A DNA stretch of 64,000 bases from UBA4717 sp002404395 (GTDB lineage Bacteria; Bacillota; Clostridia; Oscillospirales; CAG-272). Under the pieces are notes generated by a model that was given only the letters and a program-made list of their open reading frames with translations, was not told where the DNA came from and ran no database searches. The position numbers and the translations under genes are program-made. Shown in pieces: positions 62,804 to 64,000 of this stretch (position 1 is the first letter of the stretch; each line of letters begins with the position of its first letter). The stretch spans positions 1 to 64,000 of the forward strand of contig CALFNW010000013.1 in NCBI GenBank assembly GCA_937902275.1. Reading direction: 5' to 3'.

Positions 62804-62818
62804 AAACCTTTCGGGTTT
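62804..62818 (-). repeat. Start-proximal hairpin before the FAD dehydrogenase gene (AT-rich variant)
   Basis: Minus strand TTTTG, AAACC-CGAAA-GGTTT, then AATACAAGAAA and ATG 62792. Same position but different arms from the GC-rich members. Confidence 0.5.
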
Positions 62819-62855
62819 CAAAACGGGCATGCAGCACTTTAAAAGTGCGCTGTGC

Positions 62856-64000
62856 TCATTTTATTTCAACGTCGATCGTGTAGTCGCCGATCTCGTAAAC
62901 CGAATCGGACAGTGTAGACGGCAGGCTGATGGTAACGGGCACGCTTACCCGTCCGCTCCCTCTTGAGTAGAACGACAGGTCCACCTGTGCGCCGATATTT
63001 GCCGGAGTGACCATGGCAAGCGAGCCGGAACTTCCGCGAAGCGTCACATTGATACTGTCATCGACCAGCGTATAGTCAAGCCCATTCGGATTTTTAACCG
63101 TTATGCCCTGCACATTTATCTCGCGCGTCGAAGTATTCACATGAGTGACCGTGACCGTCGCGCTTTCGGTCTTACTGCGGTTCTCCACACCGTCGGGCAG
63201 CTCTATCATGACCGTGCGCGTATTTGTCGTGCCGACCATCTTTTTCTCATCCACGGTAAGCACGGTGATATCATTGATACCCGAAAGCACCGTCGGATCT
63301 CCGCGAAGCAATATCGTCTGCGGCACTATCGTCACACGCGCCGTCGAATCGTCGTAATACCCGTACCTGAACTCCACCGTGAGCGGCACCTCTTTTTCGG
63401 CATACACCGGCACCGTAACGGTTATCTCACTGCGGCTCAGCTTTACATACGGATTTGTTATGACGCTTCCGTCCTTGCCTACAAGCACAATATCGCCGGT
63501 CGCCGTGATCGACTTTGTAAGCTTGCCGAGCTCAAGCGTCACCTGTGCGTATTCTATCATGTCAAGCACGTTGCCCGGACCGCTGACCGTAATAGTTTCA
63601 AAGTCCGCCGCAGGTGTGCCGAGAGTCAGATCCGATTCAATGCTGTACAACGGATTTATTTTGATCTGCACATTCCGCGATTCGCGCTTGTCAACATAGA
63701 CGTTGACATAGTTGGTCGAAAGTTCCTTCTGACTGACGTTTCCCGGCACCGTGGTGCGCACGTCAAGCGTATGATCGCCCGAAGCCGCTATCTGCGAGAC
63801 ATCAACGTAAGCGTCTATATCATCCGCGCCGATCTTGTTGAGCGCACTGCGCGTTCCGCTTACCGTAACGTCCACCGTATAATCGTAACCGTTTATCACA
63901 GTCATTCCGCTTTCGGTCTCAAGCGTATCCACACCGATTATATCAACCGGTATCGAAACGAACTTGCGGTCTTCGATTATAGTCTGCGCGCTGACCGCAT
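62856..64000 (-). CDS. cdaR: CdaR/YbbR-type regulator of diadenylate cyclase, 5' part beyond window
   Basis: At least 380 residues of repeated YbbR domains (KFVSIPVDIIGVD, FVTNYVNVYVDKRESRNVQIKI, PYVKLSRSEITVTVPVYAEKEVPLTVEFRYG), the extracytoplasmic part of CdaR, which binds and modulates the membrane diadenylate cyclase CdaA and so cyclic di-AMP. The frame is open to the window edge; GTG at 63932 is not a true start because the YbbR sequence continues upstream. The N-terminal membrane helix and cdaA are expected to the right. Confidence 0.88.
   Translation of the reverse strand, partial: AVSAQTIIEDRKFVSIPVDIIGVDTLETESGMTVINGYDYTVDVTVSGTRSALNKIGADDIDAYVDVSQIAASGDHTLDVRTTVPGNVSQKELSTNYVNVYVDKRESRNVQIKINPLYSIESDLTLGTPAADFETITVSGPGNVLDMIEYAQVTLELGKLTKSITATGDIVLVGKDGSVITNPYVKLSRSEITVTVPVYAEKEVPLTVEFRYGYYDDSTARVTIVPQTILLRGDPTVLSGINDITVLTVDEKKMVGTTNTRTVMIELPDGVENRSKTESATVTVTHVNTSTREINVQGITVKNPNGLDYTLVDDSINVTLRGSSGSLAMVTPANIGAQVDLSFYSRGSGRVSVPVTISLPSTLSDSVYEIGDYTIDVEIK

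Overview
The window looks like the chromosome of an endospore-forming, anaerobic-type Firmicute of class Clostridia. The evidence is: sporulation genes (yunB, yabP, yabQ, spoVB), the Bacillus/Clostridium gene order spoVB-mazG-(hup)-rqcP-yabP-yabQ-divIC, recJ-relA-dtd, three T-box leaders, an L10 leader, sigma-A promoters close to TTGACA-N17-TATAAT, and a secreted protein with a dockerin module as in cellulosome-forming gut Ruminococcaceae. An Oscillospirales-like gut bacterium is my guess; family and genus cannot be read from this window. I see no IS element, prophage, CRISPR array, rRNA or tRNA gene. This is mostly core chromosome.

Layout. 1-3.9 kb: yunB, a secreted beta-helix protein with a dockerin, and xpt. 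3.9-7.3 kb: a T-box with a UGG (Trp) specifier in front of a three-gene ABC importer of the predicted tryptophan type. 7.4-13.8 kb: an F-type ATP synthase operon (a, c, b, delta-alpha fusion, gamma, beta, epsilon). 14-16.7 kb: a YqhQ-type membrane protein, then rplJ-rplL under an L10 leader. 16.7-24.3 kb: a YczE-like membrane protein, a heterodimeric ABC exporter, and a PHP phosphatase/zinc dehydrogenase pair divergent from a DeoR regulator. 24.4-29.7 kb: a purine-type permease, a cation/proton antiporter with a structured leader, and T-box-thrS. 29.8-34.9 kb: an unusual three-gene unit of two zinc-ribbon ABC half-exporters around a DUF1854 protein. 35-39.1 kb: T-box-pheS-pheT. 39.2-45.9 kb: a second beta-helix protein without signal peptide, an MsmX/UgpC-type ATPase, Tex, and an RsuA-type pseudouridine synthase. 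46-53.9 kb: a small membrane protein, a beta-lactamase-fold protein, an amidohydrolase, then divIC-yabQ-yabP-rqcP-hup-mazG-spoVB and a uridine-kinase-like gene. 54-64 kb: hemZ, dtd, relA, recJ, an RseC-like protein, a COG2509 FAD protein, and a CdaR/YbbR protein cut by the window end.

The two strongest unusual signals are these. (1) A family of short GC-rich hairpins (typically 6-bp stem, 3-nt loop, changing by whole complementary arms) sits directly upstream of the start codon of about 17 unrelated genes on both strands, usually preceded by T-run-GA and followed by ATG plus an AGG/GAG-like ribosome-binding site. Several of these genes therefore have two in-frame starts exactly 12 nt apart. 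(2) The ATP synthase alpha subunit carries an N-terminal fusion to the b-binding C-terminal part of delta, and no separate delta gene or delta N-terminal domain is present in the operon. The zinc-ribbon ABC/DUF1854 unit is the best candidate here for a little-described multi-gene system.
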